Below are positions 46,245 through 55,034 of a DNA stretch of 64,000 bases, piece after piece. The stretch is from Enterobacter asburiae (GTDB lineage: Bacteria > Pseudomonadota > Gammaproteobacteria > Enterobacterales > Enterobacteriaceae). The notes below the pieces were generated by a model that saw nothing but the letters and a program-made list of their open reading frames with translations, was not told the origin of the DNA and made no database searches. The translations under genes and the position numbers were made by a program. The first letter of the stretch is position 1, and every line of letters begins with the position of its first letter. The stretch is taken from the NCBI GenBank assembly GCA_011754535.1, contig JAAQVN010000001.1, forward strand, positions 3,658,001 to 3,722,000. The letters run 5' to 3'.

Positions 46245-47531
46245 CTGGAACACATCTCTACCACCACGCTGATCGTTATCCTGATCGTCATGGTGGTCAT
46301 CTCCGCCTATTTCTCCGGCTCGGAAACCGGCATGATGACCTTAAACCGTTACCGGTTGCGTCATCGTGCTAAACAGGGTAACCGTGCCGCCCGTCGCGTT
46401 GAAAAACTGCTCCGCAAACCGGATCAGCTGATAAGCCTGGTGCTTATCGGCAACAACCTTGTCAACATTCTGGCCTCAGCCCTCGGCACCATCGTTGGGA
46501 TGCGTCTGTACGGCAACGCCGGGGTGGCGATTGCCACCGGCGTGCTGACGTTTGTGGTGCTGGTGTTTGCCGAAGTACTGCCAAAAACCATCGCCGCGCT
46601 TTACCCGGAAAAGGTGGCCTACCCGAGCAGCTTCCTGCTGGCGCCGCTGCAGATCCTGATGATGCCGCTGGTCTGGCTGCTGAACATGGTGACGCGCGTT
46701 TTGATGCGGATGGTGGGAATCAAAGCGGACGTCACTATCAGCAGCGCGCTCAGCAAAGAAGAGCTGCGCACCATTGTGAACGAATCCCGCTCGCAGATCT
46801 CCCGGCGCAATCAGGATATGCTCCTGTCGGTGCTGGATCTGGAAAAGGTGAGCGTGAACGACATCATGGTGCCGCGTAACGAAATCGTCGGTATCGACAT
46901 CAACGACGACTGGAAAGCCATTGTCCGCCAGCTGACGCACTCCCCGCACGGGCGCATCGTGCTGTATCGCGACTCGCTGGATGACGCCATCAGCATGCTG
47001 CGCGTGCGCGAAGCCTACCGTCTGATGACCGAGAAAAAAGAGTTCACCAAAGAGGTGATGCTGCGCGCCGCCGACGAGATTTACTACGTGCCGGAAGGAA
47101 CCCCGCTCAGCACGCAGCTGGTGAAATTCCAGCGCAACAAGAAGAAGGTCGGCCTGGTGGTCAACGAGTACGGCGATATTCAGGGGCTGGTGACGGTCGA
47201 AGATATTCTGGAAGAGATTGTTGGGGATTTTACTACGTCAATGTCTCCTTCCCTTGCGGAAGAGGTCACCCCGCAAAACGACGGTTCGGTGCTGATTGAC
47301 GGTAGCGCGAACATTCGGGAACTCAACAAAGCCTTTAACTGGCATTTGCCGGAAGATGAAGCTCGTACCATGAACGGGATGATTCTGGAAGCGCTGGAAG
47401 AGATCCCGGCGGCGGGCACGCGGGTGCGCATTGAGCAGTACGATATTGATATCCTGGACGTGCAGGACAATATGATTAAGCAGGTGAAGGTGCTGCCCGT
47501 CACGCCACTTCGGGAAAGTATTGCCGAATAA
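46245..47531 (+). CDS. yfjD: CorB/CorC-type HlyC/CBS-domain transporter YfjD
   Basis: The chain reads LEHISTTTLIVILIVMVVISAYFSGSETG from a CTG at 46245 placed six bases after AGGAG. Starting there gives 428 residues, the E. coli length; the next candidate start would cut the first membrane helix. Domains in order: DUF21/CNNM membrane region (1-180), a CBS pair (about 200-330, NDIMVPRNEIVGIDI and GLVTVEDILEEIVGDF), and the CorC/HlyC C-terminal domain (345-425). CNNM-family proteins mediate Mg export. A REP element follows. Confidence 0.93.
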   Translation: MEHISTTTLIVILIVMVVISAYFSGSETGMMTLNRYRLRHRAKQGNRAARRVEKLLRKPDQLISLVLIGNNLVNILASALGTIVGMRLYGNAGVAIATGVLTFVVLVFAEVLPKTIAALYPEKVAYPSSFLLAPLQILMMPLVWLLNMVTRVLMRMVGIKADVTISSALSKEELRTIVNESRSQISRRNQDMLLSVLDLEKVSVNDIMVPRNEIVGIDINDDWKAIVRQLTHSPHGRIVLYRDSLDDAISMLRVREAYRLMTEKKEFTKEVMLRAADEIYYVPEGTPLSTQLVKFQRNKKKVGLVVNEYGDIQGLVTVEDILEEIVGDFTTSMSPSLAEEVTPQNDGSVLIDGSANIRELNKAFNWHLPEDEARTMNGMILEALEEIPAAGTRVRIEQYDIDILDVQDNMIKQVKVLPVTPLRESIAE

Positions 47532-47534
47532 AAC

Positions 47535-47572
47535 GTAGGCCGGGTAAGGCGAATGCCGCCACCCGGCACTAC
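47535..47572. repeat. REP element between yfjD and grpE
   Basis: GTAGGCCGGGTAAGGCGAAT...GCCGCCACCCGGCACTAC is a classical enterobacterial REP palindrome, with the GCCGGGT/ACCCGGC stem. It sits between two convergent genes and may protect their 3' ends. Confidence 0.88.
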
Positions 47573-47582
47573 AGGTAGCAAA

Positions 47583-48176
47583 TTACGCTTTCGCTTTCGC
47601 GACGGTCACCATCGCAGCGCGAATGGTACGGCCGTTCAGGGTGTAACCTTTCTGCATCACGCCCAGCACTTTACCGGCTTCAATCTCTTCAGATTCAACC
47701 ATCGCGATGGCCTGGTGAACGTTTGGATCCAGCGGCACATCGGTATCCGCAATCACTTCCACGCCAAACTTACGCACCACGTCGAGCATGGATTTCAGCG
47801 TCAGTTCGATACCTTCGATCATCGCCGCGTTGTCCGGATTCGCTTTGTCAGCCACTTCCAGCGCGCGATCGAGGCTATCGATCACCGGCAGCAGTTCGTT
47901 GACGAATTTCTCCAGCGCAAATTTATGCGCTTTCTCAACGTCCTGCTCGGTACGACGACGCAGATTTTCCATTTCCGCCTTGATGCGCAGAACGGTGTCG
48001 CGTTCGCGATTCTGTGCTTCTACCAGTTGGGCTTCCAGATTCGCAATTTTTTCATCGCGCGGGTCCACCTGCTCAGCAGATGCGTCAGGCTCTACAGCCT
48101 CAACCTCATCGTGCTGTTCCGTGATAATTTCTTCAGGGGCTTGCCCCTCAGGCGTTTTCTGTTCTTTACTACTCAT
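47583..48176 (-). CDS. grpE: Nucleotide exchange factor GrpE
   Basis: GrpE releases ADP from DnaK and acts as a thermosensor. The ATG at 48176 ([16 protein letters not shown]) gives 197 residues, as in E. coli. It has an acidic disordered N-terminus and a long coiled coil (about 40-135) with [16 protein letters not shown]. The C-terminal beta domain ends [18 protein letters not shown] consensus sigma-32 promoter lies upstream. Divergent from nadK. Confidence 0.98.
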   Translation of the reverse strand: MSSKEQKTPEGQAPEEIITEQHDEVEAVEPDASAEQVDPRDEKIANLEAQLVEAQNRERDTVLRIKAEMENLRRRTEQDVEKAHKFALEKFVNELLPVIDSLDRALEVADKANPDNAAMIEGIELTLKSMLDVVRKFGVEVIADTDVPLDPNVHQAIAMVESEEIEAGKVLGVMQKGYTLNGRTIRAAMVTVAKAKA

Positions 48177-48221
48177 GAATTTCTCCGCGTTTTTCTGCAT
48201 TCATCTCGCTAACTTCGCTTA

Positions 48222-48249
48222 TTATGGGGATCAGTTTCCTGGATTCAAG
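48222..48249 (-). promoter_or_regulatory. Sigma-32 heat-shock promoter of grpE
   Basis: Minus-strand CTTGAA (48244-48249), 14 bases, CCCCATAA (48222-48229): an essentially perfect sigma-32 promoter, 46 bases before the grpE ATG. Confidence 0.9.
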
Positions 48250-48298
48250 GGAACAAGAGAGATTGTCATCATTCATCAGGCACAAGGACCTCCAGAAA

Positions 48299-49177
48299 AT
48301 GAATAATCATTTCAGGTGTATTGGGATCGTCGGGCATCCGCGTCACCCTACCGCATTGACGACACATGAAATGTTGTATCGCTGGTTGTGTAGCAAAGGC
48401 TATGAAGTGATGGTCGAGCAGCAGATTGCGCAGGAACTGCAGCTGAAGAGCGTCAAAACCGGCACGCTGGCGGAAATTGGCCAACAGGCCGATCTCGCCG
48501 TGGTGGTGGGCGGCGACGGCAATATGCTCGGCGCGGCACGCACGCTGGCGCGTTATGACATCAAGGTCATCGGTATCAACCGCGGCAATCTCGGCTTTTT
48601 AACCGACCTCGACCCGGACAATGCGCAACAGCAGCTGGCCGACGTGCTGGAAGGTCACTATATCAGTGAAAAACGTTTCTTACTGGAAGCGCAGGTGTGC
48701 CAGCAGGACTGTCAGAAGCGCATCAGCACCGCGATTAACGAGGTGGTGCTTCACCCCGGTAAAGTGGCGCACATGATTGAGTTCGAAGTTTATATCGATG
48801 AAATCTTTGCCTTCTCCCAGCGTTCTGACGGGCTGATTATCTCCACGCCAACCGGCTCAACCGCCTACTCACTTTCTGCGGGCGGCCCGATCCTGACGCC
48901 CTCTCTTGATGCCATCACCCTGGTACCGATGTTCCCGCACACGCTCTCCGCCCGCCCGCTGGTGATTAACGGAGACAGCACGATACGTCTGCGCTTCTCG
49001 CACCGCCGTAACGACCTGGAGATCAGCTGCGACAGCCAGATCGCGCTGCCGATCCAAGAAGGTGAAGATGTTCTTATTCGCCGGTGTGATTACCACCTGA
49101 ATTTGATTCACCCGAAAGATTACAGCTATTTCAATACATTAAGCTCGAAGCTTGGCTGGTCAAAAAAATTGTTCTGA
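48299..49177 (+). CDS. nadK: NAD kinase
   Basis: NadK phosphorylates NAD to NADP. The ATG at 48299 ([16 protein letters not shown]) gives 292 residues, as in E. coli; upstream in-frame codons overlap the grpE promoter. Signature motifs are [12 protein letters not shown] (near 70), [13 protein letters not shown], and the glycine-rich [20 protein letters not shown] near 182. Confidence 0.98.
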   Translation: MNNHFRCIGIVGHPRHPTALTTHEMLYRWLCSKGYEVMVEQQIAQELQLKSVKTGTLAEIGQQADLAVVVGGDGNMLGAARTLARYDIKVIGINRGNLGFLTDLDPDNAQQQLADVLEGHYISEKRFLLEAQVCQQDCQKRISTAINEVVLHPGKVAHMIEFEVYIDEIFAFSQRSDGLIISTPTGSTAYSLSAGGPILTPSLDAITLVPMFPHTLSARPLVINGDSTIRLRFSHRRNDLEISCDSQIALPIQEGEDVLIRRCDYHLNLIHPKDYSYFNTLSSKLGWSKKLF

Positions 49178-49194
49178 TTTTGCATCCAGGACTT

Positions 49195-49214
49195 TACTGT
49201 ATAAAAAACCAGTT
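49195..49214. promoter_or_regulatory. LexA box 1 of recN
   Basis: TACTGTATAAAAAACCAGTT, with CTG-N10-CAG, matches the SOS consensus. It overlaps the likely recN promoter. Confidence 0.85.
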
Positions 49215-49216
49215 TA

Positions 49217-49236
49217 TACTGTATGAAAACACAGTT
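49217..49236. promoter_or_regulatory. LexA box 2 of recN
   Basis: TACTGTATGAAAACACAGTT, also CTG-N10-CAG, starts two bases after box 1. Tandem boxes explain the very tight SOS repression known for recN. Confidence 0.85.
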
Positions 49237-49262
49237 ATGGTTTTTCATACAGGAAAACAATT

Positions 49263-50924
49263 ATGCTGGCACAACTGACCATCAGCAACTTTGCCATTGT
49301 TCGTGAGCTTGAGATCGATTTCCACAGCGGCATGACGGCGATCACCGGGGAAACCGGTGCGGGTAAATCCATTGCCATTGATGCCCTCGGCTTGTGCCTT
49401 GGCGGCCGTGCAGAGGGCGACATGGTGCGCATGGGCGCAAACCGTGCCGACCTGTGCGCGCGTTTCTCTCTGAAAGACACCCCTGCGGCCCAGCGCTGGC
49501 TGGAACAGAATCAGCTCGAAGATGGACGTGAGTGTTTACTTCGCCGCGTGATCAGCAGCGACGGACGCTCACGTGGCTTTATCAACGGCACGGCGGTCCC
49601 GCTCTCCCAGCTCCGCGAACTCGGCCAGCTGCTTATCCAGATCCACGGTCAGCATGCGCATCAGCAACTCGTCAAACCAGAACAGCAGAAAGCCCTGCTT
49701 GATGGCTATGCGGGTGAGTATGCGCTTACTCAACTTATGGCGGAACACTACCGCTTGTGGCATCAGAGCTGCCGCGAGCTCGCCCAGCACCAGCAGCAAA
49801 GCCAGGAGCGCGCCGCGCGTGCGGAGCTGCTGGCGTACCAGCTTAAAGAGCTGAACGAATTCAACCCGCAGGCGGGTGAGTTTGAGCAAATCGACGAAGA
49901 GTACAAGCGCCTGGCCAACAGCGGCCACCTGCTCTCAACCAGCCAGAATGCCCTCAACATGCTGGCTGATGGCGAAGACGTGAATCTCCAAAGCCAGCTG
50001 TATAATGTCCGTCAACTGGTCACCGAACTGGCCGGCATGGACAGCAAGCTTTCTGGCGTGCTGGATATGCTGGAAGAGGCCGCGATTCAAATCTCTGAAG
50101 CCAGTGACGAACTGCGTCACTACTGTGAGCGGCTGGACCTCGACCCGAACCGTCTGTTTGAGCTGGAGCAGCGCCTTTCCCGTCAGATCTCACTGGCGCG
50201 CAAGCACCATGTTACGCCGGAAGAACTGCCAGGCTACTATCAGTCTCTGCTGGAAGAACAGCAGCAGCTTGACGATCAGGCTGATTCGCAGGAAACCCTC
50301 TCTCTGGCCGTTAACCTGCATCATCAGCAGGCGCTGACCACGGCGAAAAAGCTGCATGAGATCCGCCAGCATTACGCTCAGGAGCTCGGCCAGCACATCA
50401 CCGATAGCATGCACACGCTGGCGATGCCGCACGGTGTGTTCACCATTGATGTCCGTTTTGAAGAGAACCACCTGACGGCAGAAGGAGCGGATCGCATCGA
50501 GTTCCGCGTCACTACCAACCCGGGGCAGCCGCTGCAGGCTATCTCCAAAGTGGCCTCCGGCGGTGAACTGTCGCGTATTGCGCTGGCGATTCAGGTGATT
50601 ACCGCGCGTAAAATGGAAACCCCGGCGCTGATTTTCGATGAAGTGGATGTCGGCATCAGCGGCCCAACGGCGGCGGTGGTAGGTAAACTGCTGCGCCAGC
50701 TAGGTGAATCAACGCAGGTGATGTGTGTCACCCACCTGCCGCAGGTCGCGGGCTGCGGTCATCATCACTTCATCGTCAGTAAAGAAACCGACGGCGAAAT
50801 GACCGAAACGCACATGAAGCCGCTGGATAAACGTGCGCGTCTGCAGGAGCTGGCACGCCTGCTCGGCGGCAGCGAAGTCACGCGTAATACCCTCGCGAAC
50901 GCGAAAGAACTGCTGGCGGCATAA
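49263..50924 (+). CDS. recN: DNA repair protein RecN
   Basis: RecN is an SMC-like ATPase for double-strand-break repair. The 553-residue protein starts [20 protein letters not shown] and has Walker A GETGAGKS (29-36). A long coiled-coil middle runs about 150-370. The ABC signature is [14 protein letters not shown] and Walker B is [15 protein letters not shown]. Length equals E. coli. GGAAAACAATT lies upstream, and two LexA boxes make it an SOS gene. Confidence 0.98.
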   Translation: MLAQLTISNFAIVRELEIDFHSGMTAITGETGAGKSIAIDALGLCLGGRAEGDMVRMGANRADLCARFSLKDTPAAQRWLEQNQLEDGRECLLRRVISSDGRSRGFINGTAVPLSQLRELGQLLIQIHGQHAHQQLVKPEQQKALLDGYAGEYALTQLMAEHYRLWHQSCRELAQHQQQSQERAARAELLAYQLKELNEFNPQAGEFEQIDEEYKRLANSGHLLSTSQNALNMLADGEDVNLQSQLYNVRQLVTELAGMDSKLSGVLDMLEEAAIQISEASDELRHYCERLDLDPNRLFELEQRLSRQISLARKHHVTPEELPGYYQSLLEEQQQLDDQADSQETLSLAVNLHHQQALTTAKKLHEIRQHYAQELGQHITDSMHTLAMPHGVFTIDVRFEENHLTAEGADRIEFRVTTNPGQPLQAISKVASGGELSRIALAIQVITARKMETPALIFDEVDVGISGPTAAVVGKLLRQLGESTQVMCVTHLPQVAGCGHHHFIVSKETDGEMTETHMKPLDKRARLQELARLLGGSEVTRNTLANAKELLAA

Positions 50925-51062
50925 ACTTTTTCGGGATCTCAGGGTCATACAGAACAACAAAAACGCCGCCAGACCGGTTTCAAAGTGGGGCAAGGTCTAT
51001 TATCATCGGCATATTACATATGAGCCGCGTTCTGCTCGGGCCCGAAAAGGAATCAAATCACT

Positions 51063-51401
51063 ATGCGTTGTAAAATGCTGACCGCTGCCGCAGCGGTTCT
51101 TCTGATGTTGACCGCAGGCTGTTCCACTCTGGAGAAAGTGGTTTACCGTCCTGACATCAACCAGGGGAACTACCTTACCCCTAACGATGTGTCCAAAATC
51201 CGTGTGGGGATGACACAACAGCAGGTCGCTTATACACTGGGAACCCCGATGATGACCGATCCATTCGGCACTAATACCTGGTTCTATGTATTCCGTCAAA
51301 AGCCGGGTCATGAAGACGCGACCCAGCAGACCCTGACGCTGACCTTCAGCAGCGCCGGCGTGTTGACCAACATCGACAACAAGCCTGCCCTGACCAAATA
51401 A
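51063..51401 (+). CDS. bamE: Outer membrane assembly lipoprotein BamE
   Basis: BamE (SmpA) stabilises the BamA-BamD interaction. The 112-residue precursor has a leader ending in LTAGC (Cys20) and the SmpA/OmlA fold with [27 protein letters not shown] and the ALTK end. It is followed by a perfect terminator. Confidence 0.97.
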   Translation: MRCKMLTAAAAVLLMLTAGCSTLEKVVYRPDINQGNYLTPNDVSKIRVGMTQQQVAYTLGTPMMTDPFGTNTWFYVFRQKPGHEDATQQTLTLTFSSAGVLTNIDNKPALTK

Positions 51402-51418
51402 TCAGAAGTCAGAAATAC

Positions 51419-51446
51419 AAAAAAGGTGCTCAATGAGCACCTTTTT
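51419..51446 (+). terminator. bamE terminator
   Basis: AAAAGGTGCTC (51421-51431) pairs with GAGCACCTTTT (51435-51445) around AAT, followed by T. Confidence 0.9.
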
Positions 51447-51458
51447 GCATTTCTTTTA

Positions 51459-51499
51459 TCCCCTCGTCCCTTTGGGGAGAGGGTCAGGGTGAGGGGAAA
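51459..51499. repeat. CCCTC-type dispersed repeat between bamE and rnfH
   Basis: CCCCTCGTCCC-TTT-GGGGAGAGGG with TCAGGGTGAGGGG belongs to the widespread enterobacterial and gammaproteobacterial intergenic family with CCCTCACCC / CCCTCTCCC arms. It lies between two convergent genes. Confidence 0.65.
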
Positions 51500-51504
51500 A
51501 CACG

Positions 51505-51792
51505 CTACTTACCCGCTTTCTCCGCACGCTGGCGACGCAGCTCTTTCGGGTCGGCGATCAGCGGACGATAAATCTCCACCCGGTCTCCCTCTTTCAGCAC
51601 GTCGCCAAGCTTCACCGGACGGCTGTATATCCCGACCTTATTCTTCGCCAGGTCGATATCGCTACGAAGCTCAAGGATACCGGACGCGAGGATAGCCGCT
51701 TCTACGGTTGCCCCCTCTTCCAGCGTCACGCGCTGCAGATACTGCTTCTCCGGCAGCGCGTATACCACTTCAACAGCGATCTTATGCGACAC
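51505..51792 (-). CDS. rnfH: RnfH family ubiquitin-like protein
   Basis: A small ubiquitin-fold protein of unknown function (YfjF), partner of ratA. The GTG at 51792 (coding [19 protein letters not shown]) gives 95 residues; E. coli has 96. It overlaps the ratA 3' end by 11 bases, so translation is coupled. A longer frame to 51876 runs through ratA and is not supported. Confidence 0.92.
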   Translation of the reverse strand: MSHKIAVEVVYALPEKQYLQRVTLEEGATVEAAILASGILELRSDIDLAKNKVGIYSRPVKLGDVLKEGDRVEIYRPLIADPKELRRQRAEKAGK

Positions 51793-52219
51793 TGTAAACC
51801 TCTTTGGCGCGGGTGGTGAACGCCTGAACCATATTCGACGCCAGCTCTTTAAAGATGCGGCCAAACGCCAGCTCAATCAGCTTGTTGGTGAACTCAAAGT
51901 CCAGATGGAACTCAATGCGGCAGGCATCAGCGCTCAGAGGTGTGAACTTCCACCCCCCCATCAGCGTTTTAAACGGGCCATCCACCAGATGCATCAAAAT
52001 ACTCTGATTGTTGGTCAGCGTATTGCGGGTGGTGAACGTCTTGCTGATACCCGCTTTGGAGACATCCACCGCCGCAGTCATCTGCGTCGGGCCAGACTCC
52101 AGAACGCGGCTCCCGGTACATCCCGGGATAAACTCTGGATAAGACTGAACATCGTTCACTAACTGATACATTTGTTCCGCGCTGTAAGGCACAAGCGCAG
52201 TACGGCTAATCTGAGGCAT
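51782..52219 (-). CDS. ratA: START-domain protein RatA
   Basis: RatA (YfjG) is a polyketide-cyclase/START fold protein related to Coq10; in E. coli it binds 50S subunits and blocks 70S formation, with RnfH as neighbour. The start used is the ATG at 52219 ([18 protein letters not shown], 145 residues). An in-frame start at 52258 would give 158 residues, the length listed in some E. coli annotations. Hallmark segments are [15 protein letters not shown] and GGWKFTPL. Divergent from smpB. Confidence 0.93.
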   Translation of the reverse strand: MPQISRTALVPYSAEQMYQLVNDVQSYPEFIPGCTGSRVLESGPTQMTAAVDVSKAGISKTFTTRNTLTNNQSILMHLVDGPFKTLMGGWKFTPLSADACRIEFHLDFEFTNKLIELAFGRIFKELASNMVQAFTTRAKEVYSVA

Positions 52220-52375
52220 AGCATTTTCCATGGTCACACAACGGACAAATAATAACATTTATCACCTGTTAAAAAAACGCTAAGGCTCATCTCGTGCTAA
52301 GATAGCGCGTTAGACCTCACAGGACGCAATGAGGTGACTTTTTGAAATCAGATTACCGACGGCTTTACGACACTT

Positions 52376-52858
52376 ATGACGAAGAAAAAAGCACATAAAC
52401 CAGGCTCGGCGACCATTGCGCTCAACAAGCGTGCTCGCCACGAGTATTTCATTGAAGAAGAATTCGAAGCTGGCCTTGCGTTGCAGGGCTGGGAAGTAAA
52501 ATCGCTGCGCGCCGGGAAAGCCAACATCGGCGACAGCTACGTGATCCTTAAAGATGGCGAAGCCTTCCTGTTCGGCGCGAACTTTACGCCGCTGACCGTC
52601 GCCTCGTCACACTACGTATGTGACCCAACGCGCACCCGCAAGCTGCTGCTGAACAAGCGTGAGCTGGAATCCCTCTACGGACGCATCAACCGTGAAGGTT
52701 TCACCGTGGTCGCCCTGTCGCTGTACTGGAAAAACGCCTGGTGCAAAGTGAAAGTTGGCGTCGCGAAAGGTAAAAAACAGCACGATAAACGTACTGACCT
52801 GAAAGAGCGCGAGTGGCAGTTGGATAAAGCGCGCATCATGAAAAACGCAGGACGTTGA
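52376..52858 (+). CDS. smpB: SsrA-binding protein SmpB
   Basis: SmpB binds tmRNA and mimics the codon-anticodon helix in trans-translation. The 160-residue protein has the OB fold ([22 protein letters not shown]) and a basic C-terminal tail ([30 protein letters not shown] split at its end). It sits 89 bases before ssrA, its RNA partner. Confidence 0.98.
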   Translation: MTKKKAHKPGSATIALNKRARHEYFIEEEFEAGLALQGWEVKSLRAGKANIGDSYVILKDGEAFLFGANFTPLTVASSHYVCDPTRTRKLLLNKRELESLYGRINREGFTVVALSLYWKNAWCKVKVGVAKGKKQHDKRTDLKEREWQLDKARIMKNAGR

Positions 52859-52947
52859 TTCTGCACACTTATTGTACTATTCAATAAGTTAGCGTTCCGG
52901 GCTGGTATCCAGGAAGTGAAATCTGGTATACTCAGTTCAACACTATT

Positions 52948-53311
52948 GGGGCTGATTCTGGATTCGACGGGATTTGCGAAACCCAAGGTGCATGCCGAGG
53001 GGCGGTTTGCCTCGTTAAAAGCCGCAAAAAAATAGTCGCAAACGACGAAAACTACGCTTTAGCAGCTTAATAACCTGCTCTGAGCCCTCTCTCCCTAGCT
53101 TCCGCTCTTAAGACGGGGATCAAAGAGAGGTCAAACCCAAAAGAGATCGCGTGGAAGCCCTGCCTGGGGTTGAAGCGTTAAAACTAATCAGGCTAGTTCG
53201 TTAGTGGCGTGTCTGTCCGCAGCTGGCGTGCGAATGTAAAGACAAACTAAGCATGTAGTACCGAGGATGTAGAAATTTCGGACGCGGGTTCAACTCCCGC
53301 CAGCTCCACCA
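52948..53311 (+). ncRNA. ssrA: Transfer-messenger RNA (tmRNA)
   Basis: The 364-base gene starts GGGGCTGATTCTGGATTCG and ends CGCCAGCTCCACCA, the tRNA-Ala-like acceptor pair. The tag reading frame GCA AAC GAC GAA AAC TAC GCT TTA GCA GCT TAA encodes ANDENYALAA. An extended -10 (TGGTATACT) lies at 52924-52932. The 3' end is intact and borders foreign DNA, in line with use as an integration site. Confidence 0.98.
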
Positions 53312-53357
53312 AAATTCTCCATCGGTGATTACCAGAGTCATCCGATGAAGTCCTAAG

Positions 53358-53390
53358 AGCCCGCACGGCGCAAGCCTTGCGGGCTTTTTT
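53358..53390 (+). terminator. ssrA terminator
   Basis: AGCCCGCA (53358-53365) pairs with TGCGGGCT (53378-53385) and is followed by TTTTT. It lies 46 bases after the mature tmRNA end. Confidence 0.85.
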
Positions 53391-53444
53391 GTGCCCTCAG
53401 TTTGTCCCCCGAAGTCTGAACTCGACTAATTAAATCCGAACCTT

Positions 53445-53497
53445 TTAGGCACCTTGTTAGGCACCTCATAAAGCTTTATTGTTTTTGAGGTGCCTAA
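53445..53497. repeat. TTAGGCACCT repeats before the integrase gene
   Basis: Direct copies of TTAGGCACCT at 53445-53454 and 53457-53466, and an inverted copy AGGTGCCTAA at 53488-53497. They lie within 75 bases of the integrase ATG and immediately inside ssrA. They look like arm-type integrase or excisionase binding sites, or an autoregulatory operator; this is an inference. Confidence 0.6.
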
Positions 53498-53515
53498 AAC
53501 TATGGAAACCCGGCA

Positions 53516-53977
53516 ATGGCAAGACAAACTAAACCTCTCTCCGTTAAGGAAATCGAATCTGCCAAACCTAAGGAAGTAGACTATGTGCTCTATGATGGCG
53601 ATGGCCTTGAGCTACTGATCAAATCCAGCGGAAGTAAAATCTGGCAATTTCGCTACATTCGCCCTGTCACTAAGAAACGAGCGAAGAAGAGCATTGGTCC
53701 CTACCCGTCAGTTACCCTTGCCGATGCCAGAAACTACAGAGCAGAGTCTCGCTCACTCCTGGCGAAACAAATCGATCCACAGGAACATCAGCAGGAACAA
53801 CTTCGCAGTTCGCTGGAAGCCAAAACCAATACTTTCCAGCTCGTGGCTGAACGTTGGTGGAATGTGAAGAAGGCCAGTGTGACAGAGGACTATGCGGAAG
53901 ATATCTGGCGCTCTCTTGAAAGAGATGTCTTTCCTGCGATTGGCGACGTTAGCGGAACTGAAAAAAGGTCAGTATGA
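53516..53977 (+). pseudogene. P4-type tyrosine integrase, truncated
   Basis: The first about 145 codons match P4-family integrases: MARQTKPLSVKEIESAK, then the arm-binding DUF4102 domain (LYDGDGLELLIKSSGSKIWQFRY and KSIGPYPSVTLADARNYR), then the start of the core-binding domain (FQLVAERWWNVKKAS). After DVFPAIGDVS the frame ends as GTEKRSV. The catalytic domain with the Arg-His-Arg-Tyr residues is missing, against about 400 residues for the family. The gene cannot be active, so the island is likely immobile by its own integrase. Confidence 0.88.
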
Positions 53978-54113
53978 GCTATGTACTGAAACGTTCATCT
54001 ACTGTCCGGATAGAATCACTCAGCTAAAAATGGCCGCGTACTGGCTGGCGATACGTGCAGGAAGCGGCTGGATTCGAAAACGGACGCTCAAGGCTGTTCA
54101 GTCGAATCTGTAA
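53954..54113 (+). pseudogene. Orphan C-terminal gene fragment fused at the integrase breakpoint
   Basis: Starting at the point where integrase similarity stops, another frame reads LAELKKGQYELCTETF and continues to QSNL before a TAA at 54113. It looks protein-like (balanced composition, YWLAIRAGSGWIRKR) but has no start of its own. I do not recognise the family. The simplest reading is the tail of another island gene brought next to the integrase head by a deletion. Confidence 0.35.
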
Positions 54114-54418
54114 GAGCCAGTCAGCGCGCCATGTATTAACGCACCTGATAATTTGCAACGTCTCTCCCTGGCACAAAGCTGACATCCCAACCTGTATCAG
54201 ATCATTAAAATTGCCATAAGTTAAGCCAGTAACTCTCTGGTATGACGTAGCGCTTGCGCATCAGGCTGGACAACCAAATTTGATGTTCGCTGAAAGCTGG
54301 TTGGTCCCAGGCGCAATGCCTATTGTCAGCTTGCAGGTGAAATAATAACAGAAGGCCTAGGCAATGCGTGTTATATGCGAGTATGAAAACCTCCACACTG
54401 GTGGTTGAGAGGCATGGC
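54114..54418. other. Non-coding island DNA
   Basis: About 300 bases with no recognisable gene on either strand. Open frames on the minus strand here are antisense to the small plus-strand gene and lack family features. Confidence 0.4.
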
Positions 54419-54637
54419 ATGAAATTACGAATCACAAGAGCAATCGGCCTCAGCAAGTTCTCGCCACGTTGGGTTAAGGTTATCTGTTTACGATTAGCAA
54501 AAAATGATATTGAGCGCTCCCTCAATGCTCTTCTGGCCAACATTGATGAATCTGAGCTCTCTCCAGAGCAAGTCAAAGCGTTTAGGGAATGCGTTGACAG
54601 GATTAACCTGGCACGGGGTAAGGGGATGCAGGCGTGA
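54419..54637 (+). CDS. Small hypothetical protein, basic N-terminus
   Basis: The ATG at 54419 has a good ribosome site (GAGAGG, six bases upstream) and gives 72 residues starting MKLRITRAIGLSKFSPRWVK. The N-terminal half is basic; the C-terminal half is predicted helical (RSLNALLANIDESELSPEQVKAFRECVDRINLA). In-frame starts at 54368 and 54383 are possible but without a ribosome site. I do not recognise the family; it may be a regulatory or phage-derived remnant. Confidence 0.4.
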   Translation: MKLRITRAIGLSKFSPRWVKVICLRLAKNDIERSLNALLANIDESELSPEQVKAFRECVDRINLARGKGMQA

Positions 54638-55034
54638 GCACTTTTAATTAAGCATTTTTCGATGTTGCTTTGGCAATGATGGCTTTTATCCAAAAAATTT
54701 GGCAGGTGAAAAGTAATCTAAGCGTTTGATAAAAGGTAAGCCCAAACCATATATGCGCGGCGCGTTTGCAGCGCAAGTATCGATGACAGGCCGACACGGG
54801 CGGAGCTCTCGAAAGCCACATATGAGCCAATGAAGGCTGATGGGAGCTCATAGGGATTAAACTGTCCACTATAAGCGAAAAACGGACCTTCAAATCCGAA
54901 CCGGTTCAATTGATTAACCTTGGCTGTCAGTCAAGCCATCGTTAACATGAATCCGATCGAAAATTCCTTATCGCATTTTTACAAATACGCAGTGGCAAGA
55001 AAGATAGATTCTGGCTCATGACAAGTTGAGTTGT
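54638..55034. other. Gene-poor island DNA before lpxP
   Basis: About 400 bases with no gene I can support. A minus-strand frame at 54718-54909 (MNRFGFEGPFFAYSGQFNP) of 63 residues has a plausible composition, but I find no clear ribosome site or family; it could be a remnant. Any terminator of the lpxP-like gene should lie here; I see no strong hairpin. Confidence 0.35.

Noticed and set aside
54205..54693. 162-residue minus-strand frame in the island
   Set aside because: Composition is rich in Ser, Leu and His without motifs, and it lies antisense to a smaller frame with a good ribosome site; more likely non-coding.
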